Source: Frankia sp. R82 (GTDB lineage Bacteria; Actinomycetota; Actinomycetes; Frankiales; Frankiaceae). Taken from it: 46,331 nt of DNA. Position 1 is the first letter of the stretch; each line of letters begins with the position of its first letter. The notes beneath the pieces were generated by a model. It made no database searches. It had not been told where the DNA came from and saw nothing but the letters and a program-made list of their open reading frames with translations. A program made the translations under genes and the position numbers. Below are positions 16,780 to 25,083 of this stretch, in pieces. Location: NCBI RefSeq assembly GCF_023716925.1, contig NZ_JAMQQG010000010.1, positions 1 through 46,331 on the forward strand, read 5' to 3'.

Positions 16780-17149
16780 ACCTCCAGCCTAACGGCGGCC
16801 TTTCGCCATGAGGTGTGCTCGCGCAGGGCCGGCGCTGTCCGGTCCGGGACGTGCCCGCTGGAGGGCTCGCCCGGTCAGGCGGTCCGGGGACGGGCGGACC
16901 TCTGTCTGCCCGCCCGCTGACCATCACCGCACGCCCCCCGCCGCGCCGGTTGCGGCGCACCCCGGCGATCCGATGACCTCGTGGACAGTCCTCCTCGGCG
17001 AGGACCGACCTCGGCAAAGGTGCCGAGGTCGGAGGCGGTCGTCGACGAGTTCGACATTTTTTACGGACCAGGCGCCACGAGACCGAGGCGGATGACCGCA
17101 GGTTCGGCGTTGTTGAGCTTCTCCGGCCTCGTGCGGTATTTTTCCAGAT
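16780..17149. other. Intergenic region between divergent kinase and DUF4062 genes
   Basis: It holds a strong hairpin at 17005-17032 and a T-rich stretch near 17056. No gene is recognised. Confidence 0.5.
17005..17032. promoter_or_regulatory. Perfect 12-bp hairpin upstream of the DUF4062 gene
   Basis: Arms 17005-17016 (ccgacctcggca) and 17021-17032 pair perfectly around the loop aagg. It lies 118 bp upstream of the GTG at 17150. There is no T-tract directly after it on either strand, and no gene ends toward it. A regulatory hairpin or operator is more likely than a terminator. Confidence 0.5.
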
Positions 17150-19780
17150 GTGCGGGGGAACAGCGAGTACCAACCCGGACTCCGGGTGTTCGTCAGCCAC
17201 ACGTCGGAACTGAACAGCTATCCGGCGGAGCGGACATATGTGCGGGCGGCGACCGACGCCGTACGCCGCGCGGATCATCATGCCGTATTCATGGATGACT
17301 TTCCGGCCGTCAGTGCCCGGCCGGCACTGTACTGCCAGGAACAGGTCCGCAGCTGCCAGGTGTATCTCGCGATTATCGGATTCCGGTACGGATCGCTGGT
17401 CCAGGAAGATCCAACCGGTGCGGAGGTTCCGCCGTGGCCCGACCCCCCGGACCCGGACCCGGACCCGCGACCAGTGTCGCCTGGCCCGCCGCTGCCGCTG
17501 CCGCTGCCGCTGCCGCCGCAGGCCGAGCCGGCCAGAAAACCAGCGCCGGCCAGGAAACCGGCAGTGCCGCCGATTTCCGCCCGGGTGTCGTATACGGAGC
17601 TTGAGTATCTCACCGCGGTCGAGCTCGACCTGCCCCGCCTGGTGTTCCTGCTCGACGAGGACACGCCGATTCCCCGTCGTCTCACCGACGTCGACCTCAC
17701 GGACGTCGACGCCTTCAGGCGTCGGTTGTCCTCCACCGATCTCGTCGTCCGCACCTTTCGTTCCGCTGACGACCTGGAGGCGCAGATCACCCGAGCGCTG
17801 GCGGGGCTCGCCTGGTTCGGAAAGGGCGAGCCGGCACCGCTGCCCGACCTGCTCGGTGATGACCCGTTGCCGCCCGGCCCGGCCACGTCGGCCAGGGCCG
17901 ACATCGCGGAGCGGGGGCGGGACACGGCCGGCGCGAGCAGTGCAGTCGGCGCGAGCAGTGCAGTCGGCGCGAGTGCTGCTGCCGGCGTGGACGGTACTGC
18001 CGGCATAAACGACGCGATTGACGCGGGGAGTGTGGTCGGTGCCGGTCCGCCGGATGGATCAGGGCACGGGCGGCGCACCAGGTGGCGGCGTCGGCGCAGT
18101 GTTCTCGCCGCCGTGATCGCCGCCGCGCTTGTTGCCGGCACGGCCGGCGCGGTGCTCGGCGCGGGGATCTGGCGCCCCGCAACCGCGCAGACCTGCCGGG
18201 CCCCGACTCCACTGACTCGGCTGGTCGAGGCGGAGACCTGGGCGGGCCAGCAGGACGGGCAGTGCACCGGCTTCAGCGACGGCGCGTACACGTTCGGCAC
18301 CGCCTCGCCCGAGCTCGTTGCCCTGCTGCAGACGATCGGCCGACAGAACGCAGCCGCCGCCGGCCACAGCGGTCTGTACACGGTGGTGGTCGCGGCTCCG
18401 CTGACCGCGATGTCGGCGCCGTCCGGCAGCGCCGAGGACTCGCCGACGACCTCCGGCCAGGGCGGCCTGAACGAGCTTCGCGGCGCGCAGCTTGCTCAGG
18501 CTGCGGTCAACGCCGCCGCGGATGCGCCCGGTGCCCGGTCCAGCATCCACATTCGGCTCCTGGTCGCCAACGTTGGCTGGCACTCGAACGGGGCGGAGAC
18601 CCTCGCCCGGCACATCGACACGGCCGCCCGCGCCGACCCGGGCCTCGCTGGCGTGCTCGGCCTGTTCCAGAGCACGGACTCGGCCCGTCGGGCGGTGGCT
18701 CTGCTCAGCGGGACAACCAAGGTGCCCATCGTGTCGTCGACCGCCTCCGACGACGTGTTCACCCAGCCGGTCGGGAAACCGGGGCAGCAGCACCGGCCAT
18801 ACGACTGGTACTTCCGGGTGGGGCCGACCAACCGGCGGGAGGCAGCCGTCATCGCCGGGGCGATTCCGAAGATCATGGCCGAGCAGAACCGCGGTGGTGA
18901 CCCGGTCCGGCCGCTGGTGGTCGGTGGCGGCGGCATTGGCCGCGACGCTCAGGGAAACGCCGACTACTACAGCGACAACCTTGCCCGGGACGTCGTCAGC
19001 GAGCTGCGTCGGCTGCCGCACGTGACCGCTCCCATCGTCGTCTCCGTTCCGGACCCGGCGCAGGCCGCCTCCGCTGCTCCCGGCGACGGTGGCCCGACCG
19101 TGGTGGGCGTGCTCGGCCACGCCCTCAGCGCCCAGTGCGCTGGACGGCCGGCGCCGAACCTGCTCGTCTACACCGGCCGGACGACCAACGTGAACCAGCT
19201 GTTGGTGGCGTTGGCCGGGTCCGCCTGCGGACGGTCGGACCCACGGATGCCGATCATTGCTGGTGACGACGCAATGGAGCTGGAGACCGACCCGGGGGAG
19301 ATCGCTTCCGGCGTCCTGGGCGGCCACGCGCTGTATTTCGCCGATTTCGGGCTCGCCCAGCCGGGCGACCTGCCGGCGTCCTACCTGGAGCAGGCTCGGG
19401 AGGACCGGACGGTGCCCGACGCGTGGGCGGCGCAGCTGCGCGGCACGCCGCAGCGGCTGATCTCCGGGCACACGATCGTTGCGTTCGACGCGATGTCGGT
19501 GCTGGCTCGGGCGATCAGCAGCGCCGGGCTGAACACGTCGCAGTCCAGCCACCAGCTGCGGTCGGACATCCAGGTTCGGCTCAGCACCATCTGCGGTGAC
19601 CGCGCCCTTGCCGGCGCGAACGGCTGGATCAGCTTCGACCGGTACGGCGACTCGCCGAACGCACCTGTCGTGCTGCGCCTGTTCCATCCTGCCGAGGGGA
19701 CGGTGACCACCGTCGACACCGGTGTGCCCGCCATGCTGCGCCGACCCACCTCCGACACCCCCAACTGCACCGTCCTGTGA
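17150..19780 (+). CDS. DUF4062 - transmembrane - periplasmic-binding-protein-like receptor
   Basis: A protein of 876 residues with an uncommon architecture. Residues 11-225 form a DUF4062 domain: LRVFVSHTSEL opening, VYLAIIGFRYGSLV, then VSYTELEYLTA and LPRLVFLLDED. This domain is related to TIR-like folds and often seen with STAND NTPases. It is split by a Pro-rich insertion (about 92-145). A Ser/Ala/Gly linker with six-residue repeats (258-300) and an Arg-rich stop-transfer run (308-316) precede one helix (317-341). Residues about 345-870 resemble type-1 periplasmic binding proteins of the branched-chain amino acid/receptor type (GVLGLFQSTDSARRAV, VPIVSSTASDDVF, IIAGDDAMEL). This predicts an inside DUF4062 effector coupled to an outside ligand sensor. 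GTG 17150 has no ribosome site and may be leaderless (TATTTT at 17137). Confidence 0.75.
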   Translation: MRGNSEYQPGLRVFVSHTSELNSYPAERTYVRAATDAVRRADHHAVFMDDFPAVSARPALYCQEQVRSCQVYLAIIGFRYGSLVQEDPTGAEVPPWPDPPDPDPDPRPVSPGPPLPLPLPLPPQAEPARKPAPARKPAVPPISARVSYTELEYLTAVELDLPRLVFLLDEDTPIPRRLTDVDLTDVDAFRRRLSSTDLVVRTFRSADDLEAQITRALAGLAWFGKGEPAPLPDLLGDDPLPPGPATSARADIAERGRDTAGASSAVGASSAVGASAAAGVDGTAGINDAIDAGSVVGAGPPDGSGHGRRTRWRRRRSVLAAVIAAALVAGTAGAVLGAGIWRPATAQTCRAPTPLTRLVEAETWAGQQDGQCTGFSDGAYTFGTASPELVALLQTIGRQNAAAAGHSGLYTVVVAAPLTAMSAPSGSAEDSPTTSGQGGLNELRGAQLAQAAVNAAADAPGARSSIHIRLLVANVGWHSNGAETLARHIDTAARADPGLAGVLGLFQSTDSARRAVALLSGTTKVPIVSSTASDDVFTQPVGKPGQQHRPYDWYFRVGPTNRREAAVIAGAIPKIMAEQNRGGDPVRPLVVGGGGIGRDAQGNADYYSDNLARDVVSELRRLPHVTAPIVVSVPDPAQAASAAPGDGGPTVVGVLGHALSAQCAGRPAPNLLVYTGRTTNVNQLLVALAGSACGRSDPRMPIIAGDDAMELETDPGEIASGVLGGHALYFADFGLAQPGDLPASYLEQAREDRTVPDAWAAQLRGTPQRLISGHTIVAFDAMSVLARAISSAGLNTSQSSHQLRSDIQVRLSTICGDRALAGANGWISFDRYGDSPNAPVVLRLFHPAEGTVTTVDTGVPAMLRRPTSDTPNCTVL
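17931..17984 (+). repeat. 18-bp tandem triplication in the DUF4062 gene linker
   Basis: The unit gcgcgagcagtgcagtcg occurs exactly twice (17931-17948, 17949-17966). A third diverged copy (17967-17984) follows. Together they encode the repeated GASSAV linker. Confidence 0.85.
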
Positions 19781-19876
19781 CCGACCTCCCGTCTGCCGGC
19801 ACAGGCCACGACTCACGCCCACCGGCCGCACCCAGGCCGGTGGGAATCCCTGCCCCGCCGTTTTCTGCGGTCTCTG

Positions 19877-20145
19877 TTACTCGGGATCCTCGGCGTTGAC
19901 GATTCTTGTCGCCCCGGCGTCGCTCAGGTCGTAGTGCAGGAAGTCATGATAGAACTTCGTCGTTTCCTGGACGATGTTCAGATCGGTGCAAAGATCCGGT
20001 TTCAGGGTCCTGGTCGCCCACTGGATCGGCAGGTATCCCTCGACGCCACACCTGTCCAGAGGAAGACGCCGGTCGGGTTGGCGGCCACGTCGAACCCGGT
20101 CGTCGCAGGCCGGGAAATCAGCAGTGAGAAAATCTGGATGTCAAG
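19877..20145 (-). pseudogene. C-terminal remnant of a FecB-like ABC substrate-binding protein, frameshifted
   Basis: Reading leftward, one frame gives LDIQIFSLLISRPATTGFDV and AANPTGVFLWTGVAS. Another then gives GYLPIQWATRTLKPDL, DLNIVQETTKFYHDFLHYDL and SDAGATRI, ending at TAA 19877-19879. The closing pattern (HPDL-x-DID-x-VxETxxFYxxFxxYxLSDxxAxRI) is typical of iron/siderophore-type (TroA/FecB superfamily) binding proteins. The two pieces join only across a frameshift near 20055. No N-terminal lobe, lipobox or transporter gene is nearby. It is therefore a relic of a lost uptake system. Confidence 0.55.
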
Positions 20146-20374
20146 AGAAGTGCGCGCGGCCTCCCCGTAGCAGATGCGGGGTTGCTGTCTGGTTCCGGCG
20201 GCCGCCCTCCTTCGCGATGGCTGCTTTTTGTGATGGCGGAGAAGCTGCCTGTCGCTGCTCTCGTATGTGGTTGACTTCCGTTTGTGGCAACCTGGATGCA
20301 GGTGTGTGACGTCCAGGGCGAAAGGTACATATTGAACTGTGGTCCGCAGTGCTCTGCGGTCAGGACCACTGAAG

Positions 20375-20414
20375 CGGCCGGTGCCAGAGGAAAGAGTTTC
20401 TCTGGCACCGGCCG
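20375..20414 (-). terminator. Strong hairpin terminator after merR
   Basis: A perfect 15-bp stem (20375-20389 with 20400-20414) and a 10-base loop lie 19 bp beyond the merR stop. There is no U-tract, as is usual for actinobacterial terminators. It ends the drrA-drrB-merR transcript. Confidence 0.75.
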
Positions 20415-20432
20415 TCCGGCAGGGCGACCTTG

Positions 20433-21224
20433 TCAGGCTCGGCCGACAGCAGCCGCCCGCTGGGGCGTGGGGATGCGTTCGAGTTTGGTCCATCCGCGCC
20501 AGCCGCGTTCCTCCAGAAGTTCCAGGAGTCGAGGGGCGATCCGCATCGAGGTCAGGAAGACGGCGTCGAGCAGCTGCGCGAGCTCGTCGGGCATCGCGTC
20601 CTGGTAGCCCTCAGACCCCTCGGCGTCAGCCTCGATGAGGGCGACGAGCTGGTCGCTCAGGGCCGCGACGCGTGGGTCGTCCGGCTCCCAGTCCGGAGCG
20701 TGGACCAGATCGCGGTAGAACTGGAGGGTCGCCGGGTCATCGAGTTGCTGCTGCTTGGCCCTCATGTAGAAGGGCATGTGCTCCGGGAGCTGGGCGGCGA
20801 CCAGAATCCAGGCGTCCCGCTCGCCTTCGACCATCCGGTCCGGTAGTCCGAGCGCGCGCATCCGGTCGAGGTAGGCCACCACCTCCGGTGGCAGGGCCAG
20901 GCTGTCCCCGGCTGCCAGCTGTGCGATCCGCTCACGGTGCCGCTGAAGCTGCCTGATCTCCGCCCGCAGGCGCCGGTCGATGTCGGCCACGGCCGCGCTG
21001 AACTCCTGCTCGCCCGCGGCCAACAGCTCGCGCACGCGCGCGAGTGGCACACCGGCCTCGGCGAGTGTGCGGATCCGGACGAGCTCGACGACGGCATGGG
21101 CGTCGTAGCGCCGGTAACCGGAATGGTCGCGCTCCGGTTCGGGCAGGAGGCCCTTGGCGTGGTAGTGCCGCACCGCGCGCACGGTGACGCCAGCGTACGA
21201 CGCCAGCTGGCTGATCGTGAGCAC
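20433..21224 (-). CDS. MerR-family transcriptional regulator
   Basis: A regulator of 263 residues. The N-terminal MerR winged helix (about 1-70) reads LTISQLASYAGVTVRAVRHY, then HAKGLLPEPERDHSGYRRYD, and AVVELVRIRTLAEAGVPLA. A coiled-coil dimerisation helix follows (about 75-105). The C-terminal part (about 105-255) is a helical effector-binding region without the metal-binding cysteines of MerR/CueR, which suggests an organic ligand (multidrug type). GTG 21224 follows GGAG at acceptable spacing. It is the last gene of a three-gene operon with a DrrAB-like exporter (12-bp gap) and probably activates the operon promoter at about 22985-23022. Confidence 0.88.
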   Translation of the reverse strand: MLTISQLASYAGVTVRAVRHYHAKGLLPEPERDHSGYRRYDAHAVVELVRIRTLAEAGVPLARVRELLAAGEQEFSAAVADIDRRLRAEIRQLQRHRERIAQLAAGDSLALPPEVVAYLDRMRALGLPDRMVEGERDAWILVAAQLPEHMPFYMRAKQQQLDDPATLQFYRDLVHAPDWEPDDPRVAALSDQLVALIEADAEGSEGYQDAMPDELAQLLDAVFLTSMRIAPRLLELLEERGWRGWTKLERIPTPQRAAAVGRA

Positions 21225-21236
21225 CGTGCCAGTCTC

Positions 21237-22031
21237 CTATTTCGCGGGCACGCGCAGGAACAGCCGGCGCGACCAGAGGTAGCCGAGCAGCGCGATCAGG
21301 GCGGCCCAGCCGATGGCGAACCACAGGTCGGAGTCCGTCCGCGTGCCCGTCACGAGTGCACGAAGAGTATTGATCATCGGGGTGAACGGCTGGTACTCGG
21401 CGAACTGGCGCAGCCCGGCCGGCATCGCGTCGGTCGGCACGAAGCTGCTGCTGACGAACGGCAGGATCATCAGGAACAGCGGCGTGTTGCTGGCCGTCTC
21501 GACGCTGTCCGCCGCCAGGCCCATGCCGACGGTCAGCCAGGTGAGCGCGAACGCGATCAGCATCAGCAGCCCGATTGCGCCGAGCCAGCCGAGCGGACCG
21601 GCGTCGCTGCGGAACCCGAGTCCGAACGCGACCGCCGCCACGATCACCACGGCGAATCCGGTCCTGATGACGGCGCCCAGCACGTGGCCGGTGAGCACCG
21701 ACAGTCGGGCGATGTTCATCGTGCGAAACCGGGCGATGATCCCGGTGGTCATGTCGGTCGCGGTCGAGATCGCGGTGCCGAGCGCGACACTGGCCACGGT
21801 CAGAAACAGGATGCCCGGCGTGATGAACACAAGGTAGTCCCCGCGGTCTCCGCCGCCGGCCTGGCCCGGCAGGCCGGCACCGAGAGTCCCGCCGAACACG
21901 TACACGAACAGCAGCAGGAACAGGATCGGCTGCGCGACCAGCATGATCGAGAGCGAGGGATAGCGGCGGACGTGCAGGAGGTTGCGCTTCAGCATGGTCG
22001 CCGAGTCACGGGCGATGTAGGTGGTGCTCAC
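21237..22031 (-). CDS. ABC-2-type permease, DrrB-like drug exporter subunit
   Basis: Membrane subunit (264 residues) of an ABC exporter of the daunorubicin/doxorubicin type. The N-terminal region RNLLHVRRYPSLSIMLVAQP and FLLLFVYVFGG is the family signature. Six hydrophobic segments are seen, and the PTDAMPAGLRQFAEYQPFTP motif with the following TLRALVTG is typical of DrrB C-termini. GTG 22031 overlaps the TGA of the ATPase gene by 4 bp (GTGA), indicating translational coupling. The exported substrate is unknown. Confidence 0.92.
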   Translation of the reverse strand: MSTTYIARDSATMLKRNLLHVRRYPSLSIMLVAQPILFLLLFVYVFGGTLGAGLPGQAGGGDRGDYLVFITPGILFLTVASVALGTAISTATDMTTGIIARFRTMNIARLSVLTGHVLGAVIRTGFAVVIVAAVAFGLGFRSDAGPLGWLGAIGLLMLIAFALTWLTVGMGLAADSVETASNTPLFLMILPFVSSSFVPTDAMPAGLRQFAEYQPFTPMINTLRALVTGTRTDSDLWFAIGWAALIALLGYLWSRRLFLRVPAK

Positions 22032-22984
22032 GCCGGGACGTCCTCGGCTGCGGGCGCCTCGGCCGCGCGGCCGGTGAGCGCGAGGAAGACGTCGTCAAGG
22101 TCGGCGGCCCCGACCGTCAGGCCGGCCACGCCGTCGTCGTCGAGGTCGTGGAGCACGCGGCGCAGCCCGGCGATGCTGCCGTCGCTGGGCATCTGCAGGG
22201 TGAGCGTCTCGACGTCGGTGGAGGCCTGCGGGTGCGCCGCGGCCGCGGCGAACAACCCCGCAGCATCGGTGAACTGCACCGACACGTGCCCGCCAGGCAC
22301 CCGCCGCTTCAGTTCGGCGGCCGTGCCCTCGGCGACCAGGCGCCCCCGGTCGAGGACTCCGATCCGGTCGGCCAGCTGGTCGGCCTCCTCGAGGTACTGC
22401 GTGGTGAGCAGCACCGTCACGCCGTCGGCGATCTGCTCGCGCACGATCCCCCACAGTTGTCGACGGCTGCGCGGGTCGAGACCGGCCGTCGGCTCGTCCA
22501 GGAAGATCAGCCGGGGTCGGGTGATGAGCGTCATCGCCAGGTCGAGGCGCCGTTTCATGCCGCCCGAGTAGGTCTGTGCCCGCCGGTCGGCCGCGTCCAC
22601 GAGGTCGAAGCGTGCCAGCAGCACGGTCACGGCGGTGGTCGCGGTAACCCGGTCCAGGTGTGCCAGGTCGGCCATCAGCCGCAGGTTCTCGCGGCCGGTG
22701 AGCAGTTCGTCGATCGCCGAGAACTGCCCGGTGACACCGATCGCGGCGCGCACTCCGGCAGGCTCGCGTCGCACGTCGAAGCCGGCGACGCGGACCTCGC
22801 CGTCACCCGGGGCCAGCAGGGTGGAGAGGATGTTGACGATGGTCGTCTTGCCGGCGCCGTTGGGTCCCAAAAGCGCATAGACGGTGCCTGCCGGAACGGT
22901 CAGGTCGACGCCGGCCAGCACGGTGTGGTCGCCATAGGACTTGGTGAGGCCCGACACCTCGATCGCGGGTCTGGTAGCGGTCAT
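22028..22984 (-). CDS. ABC transporter ATP-binding subunit, DrrA-like
   Basis: Cytoplasmic ATPase (318 residues) of a drug-export ABC transporter. Walker A is GPNGAGKT (40-47), the signature is YSGGMKRRLDLAM, and Walker B is LIFLDEPTAGLD. The Q-loop region reads GVTGQFSAIDELLTG, the DrrA version. The C-terminal DUF4162-like extension (about 230-318) is present. ATG 22984 sits at the predicted transcription start, so the message may be leaderless. The frame stays open upstream to beyond 23700 only because it is antisense-register to the WD40 repeats. First gene of drrA-drrB-merR. Confidence 0.93.
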   Translation of the reverse strand: MTATRPAIEVSGLTKSYGDHTVLAGVDLTVPAGTVYALLGPNGAGKTTIVNILSTLLAPGDGEVRVAGFDVRREPAGVRAAIGVTGQFSAIDELLTGRENLRLMADLAHLDRVTATTAVTVLLARFDLVDAADRRAQTYSGGMKRRLDLAMTLITRPRLIFLDEPTAGLDPRSRRQLWGIVREQIADGVTVLLTTQYLEEADQLADRIGVLDRGRLVAEGTAAELKRRVPGGHVSVQFTDAAGLFAAAAAHPQASTDVETLTLQMPSDGSIAGLRRVLHDLDDDGVAGLTVGAADLDDVFLALTGRAAEAPAAEDVPA

Positions 22985-23022
22985 GCCGCCATGCTGGAAC
23001 CCTGACCCAGGGTCAAGGTCAA
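22985..23022 (-). promoter_or_regulatory. MerR-type promoter/operator of the drrAB-merR operon, probably leaderless
   Basis: A 21-bp dyad at 22999-23019 has 10-bp arms with one mismatch around a single base; its core tgacccagggtca (23003-23015) is perfect. On the minus strand, TTGACC (23022-23017) serves as -35 and CAGCAT (22996-22991) as -10. The spacer is 20 bp, the stretched spacing typical of MerR-activated promoters. Transcription would then begin at or next to the ATG at 22984. Confidence 0.65.
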
Positions 23023-23175
23023 GCCCCGGTTGCTCCCGCTCGGCCGAGGGCGGCGGCGCGGTGGAACTCGGCGTCGGGCCGTTTCGACAGCCCGCTCGAA
23101 GACTTTTCCCGACGACGGTACGGAGCTGATCACCTCTGCCATGCGGAGGTCTTCCCAGTCCCGGGATCGCCTCGC

Positions 23176-25083
23176 TCAGCGGATCCGCCACAGTCGCACG
23201 GTGTGGTCCTGGCTGCCGGAGGCGAGGGTGTGTCCGTCGGGGGAGAAGGCCACCGACAGCACCGGGTCGGTGTGGCCGGTGAGGGGTTGGCCGAGGGGGG
23301 TGGGGTGGGTGCGGTCGGCCACGTTCCACAGTCGCACCGTGTGGTCCTGGCTGCCGGAGGCGAGGGTGTGTCCGTCGGGGGAGAAGGCCACCGACAGCAC
23401 CAGGTCGGTGTGGCCGGTGAGGGGTTGGCCGAGGGGGGTGGGGTGGAGGCGGTCGGCCACGTTCCACAGGCGCACCGTGTGGTCGGCACCGGCGGAGGCG
23501 AGGGTCCGTCCGTCGGGGGAGAACGCCACCGACAACACCCAGTTGGTGTGTCCGGTCAGAGGCCGGCCCAGTGGAACGAGGCGGGTGGGATGGGTGCGAT
23601 CGGTCATGTCCCACAGCCGCACCGTGTGATCGGCGCCCCCGGAAACGGCCGTCCGTCCGTCCGAGGTGAACGCCGCCGACAAGATCAAGGCGGTGGGACC
23701 GGCCAGCGGCTGACCGAGCGAGGTGGGGTAGACGCGGTCGGTCACATCCCACCGCCGCACTGTGTTGTCGGCGTCGGCGTCGATGAGGGTGTGCCCATCC
23801 CGCGAGAACGCCACCTGGGTGATCCAGTTGGTGGAGCCGGTCAGGGGCTGGCCGAGCGGGACGGGACGGGACGGGACAGCGACGGCAGTGGCCGACCCCG
23901 ACCGCATGGCTGCCGCGATGGCCAGCGTGACCGCCACGAGGGCGGCGACGGTCACGGCAGCGAGTGGGGCGGCGATCCAGGGGCGGCGAAGCCGGCGGCG
24001 CCAGGGCAGGGCATGGGCCGCTGGCATCCCCGCGACCTGGGCGGCACCGGCGCTGGCCATCACGGTTGGCCGCCCGCTCGCAACGGGGTGCGGGGCCGGC
24101 CGAGGGATGGCCGGGACACCGTCAACGTTCCCGGCGTCGGCCGGATGAGGCCCGGGGCCGGCCGCTGCGGCTGCGGGCGCCATCGAGATGCGACGGGCTG
24201 GATGGTCGGCGGCGGCGCGGATGTCGTCGTCAAGCCGCAGCCCGATCCCCGTCCGGGCGGTCCAACCCTGGCCGTAGACCAGGGCGGCGGCGCTGGCCAG
24301 GTCGAGGGCGAAGGCGTGGGCGGACGGCGGCCGGTCGACGGGGTCCTTGGCGAGCGCCTGCAGGACCACCGTCGCGAGGACGGTGGGTATCCCGGCGAGC
24401 GGGGCGGGCGGCGTGGTGAGGTGCTGCTCCCACAGCGCGTGCATCGACGGAGCCGCGGCGAACGGCGGCCGGCCGGTCAGCAGCTGGTAGAGGACGCACC
24501 CGAGGGCGTACAGGTCGGTGGCCGGGCCCAGCCGACCTGCCTGAATCTGTTCCGGGGCCATGTAGGCGGCGGTGCCGACCACCTGGCTGGCGGTGGCTCC
24601 GGATCCGTCGACGATTTTCGCGATCCCGAAATCATTGACTTTCAGCAGGCCTGCTGCGTCGAACAGAATGTTGTCGGGTTTGATGTCGCGGTGCAGCACC
24701 CCACGGGCATGCGCGCAGGACAACGCCGCGCTCACCGCCAGACCCACCGCGCACGCCTCCTGCGGCGACATCCCCTTCCGGTGCCGGGCCGTCAGCGTTC
24801 CGCCGTCCAGGAGCTCCATGACGATCAGCTGCAGGTCGCCGGTCTCGACAAGGTCATAGACCCGAACCACATGCGGATGGTCCAGGCTGGCCAGCAGCCG
24901 TGCCTCGACAGTGAACTCGGCCGCCGCCCCGTCATGGCCGGCAGCGAGAATCTTGATCGCCACCGGACGGTCAAGTCCGCGGTGCCGGCCGGCGAGCACC
25001 AACCCGAACGTGCCCGAACCGAGTTCACCACCCAGCTCGTAACCAGGCAGCGCCGCAGCCACTCGCCCCTCGTTGACAATCAT
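23176..25083 (-). CDS. Membrane Ser/Thr protein kinase with C-terminal WD40 repeats
   Basis: A Hanks-type kinase of 635 residues. Glycine loop GELGSGTFG (19-27), catalytic Lys in VAIKIL (about 44), HRDIKPDN (131-138), DFG (151-153) and APE (176-178) are all present, so the kinase should be active. A Pro/Ala-rich juxtamembrane region leads to one helix (about 370-392). The outside part holds five WD40 repeats of about 46 residues (409-635). The last three are nearly identical (LSVAFSPDG, DHTVRLWNVADR). Five blades are fewer than the usual seven, so the propeller may dimerise or the copy number may have shrunk. ATG 25083 has a weak ribosome site; GTG at codon 8 is an alternative. Confidence 0.92.
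   Translation of the reverse strand: MIVNEGRVAAALPGYELGGELGSGTFGLVLAGRHRGLDRPVAIKILAAGHDGAAAEFTVEARLLASLDHPHVVRVYDLVETGDLQLIVMELLDGGTLTARHRKGMSPQEACAVGLAVSAALSCAHARGVLHRDIKPDNILFDAAGLLKVNDFGIAKIVDGSGATASQVVGTAAYMAPEQIQAGRLGPATDLYALGCVLYQLLTGRPPFAAAPSMHALWEQHLTTPPAPLAGIPTVLATVVLQALAKDPVDRPPSAHAFALDLASAAALVYGQGWTARTGIGLRLDDDIRAAADHPARRISMAPAAAAAGPGPHPADAGNVDGVPAIPRPAPHPVASGRPTVMASAGAAQVAGMPAAHALPWRRRLRRPWIAAPLAAVTVAALVAVTLAIAAAMRSGSATAVAVPSRPVPLGQPLTGSTNWITQVAFSRDGHTLIDADADNTVRRWDVTDRVYPTSLGQPLAGPTALILSAAFTSDGRTAVSGGADHTVRLWDMTDRTHPTRLVPLGRPLTGHTNWVLSVAFSPDGRTLASAGADHTVRLWNVADRLHPTPLGQPLTGHTDLVLSVAFSPDGHTLASGSQDHTVRLWNVADRTHPTPLGQPLTGHTDPVLSVAFSPDGHTLASGSQDHTVRLWRIR
23199..23612 (-). repeat. 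138-bp tandem repeats encoding WD40 units
   Basis: Copies at about 23199-23336 and 23337-23474 are almost identical at DNA level. A third at 23475-23612 is close, apart from a 6-bp difference at its edge. The unit of 46 codons equals one WD40 blade. Low synonymous divergence points to recent amplification or gene conversion. Confidence 0.8.

Noticed and set aside
23199-23612. Regular 138-bp repeats as a possible CRISPR-like array
   Set aside because: The units are coding WD40 blades without spacers.
22985-23752. N-terminal extension of the DrrA frame with repeated HPRLR motifs
   Set aside because: The extension is the wrong frame of the WD40 repeats; DrrA homology begins at ATG 22984, where a promoter also fits.
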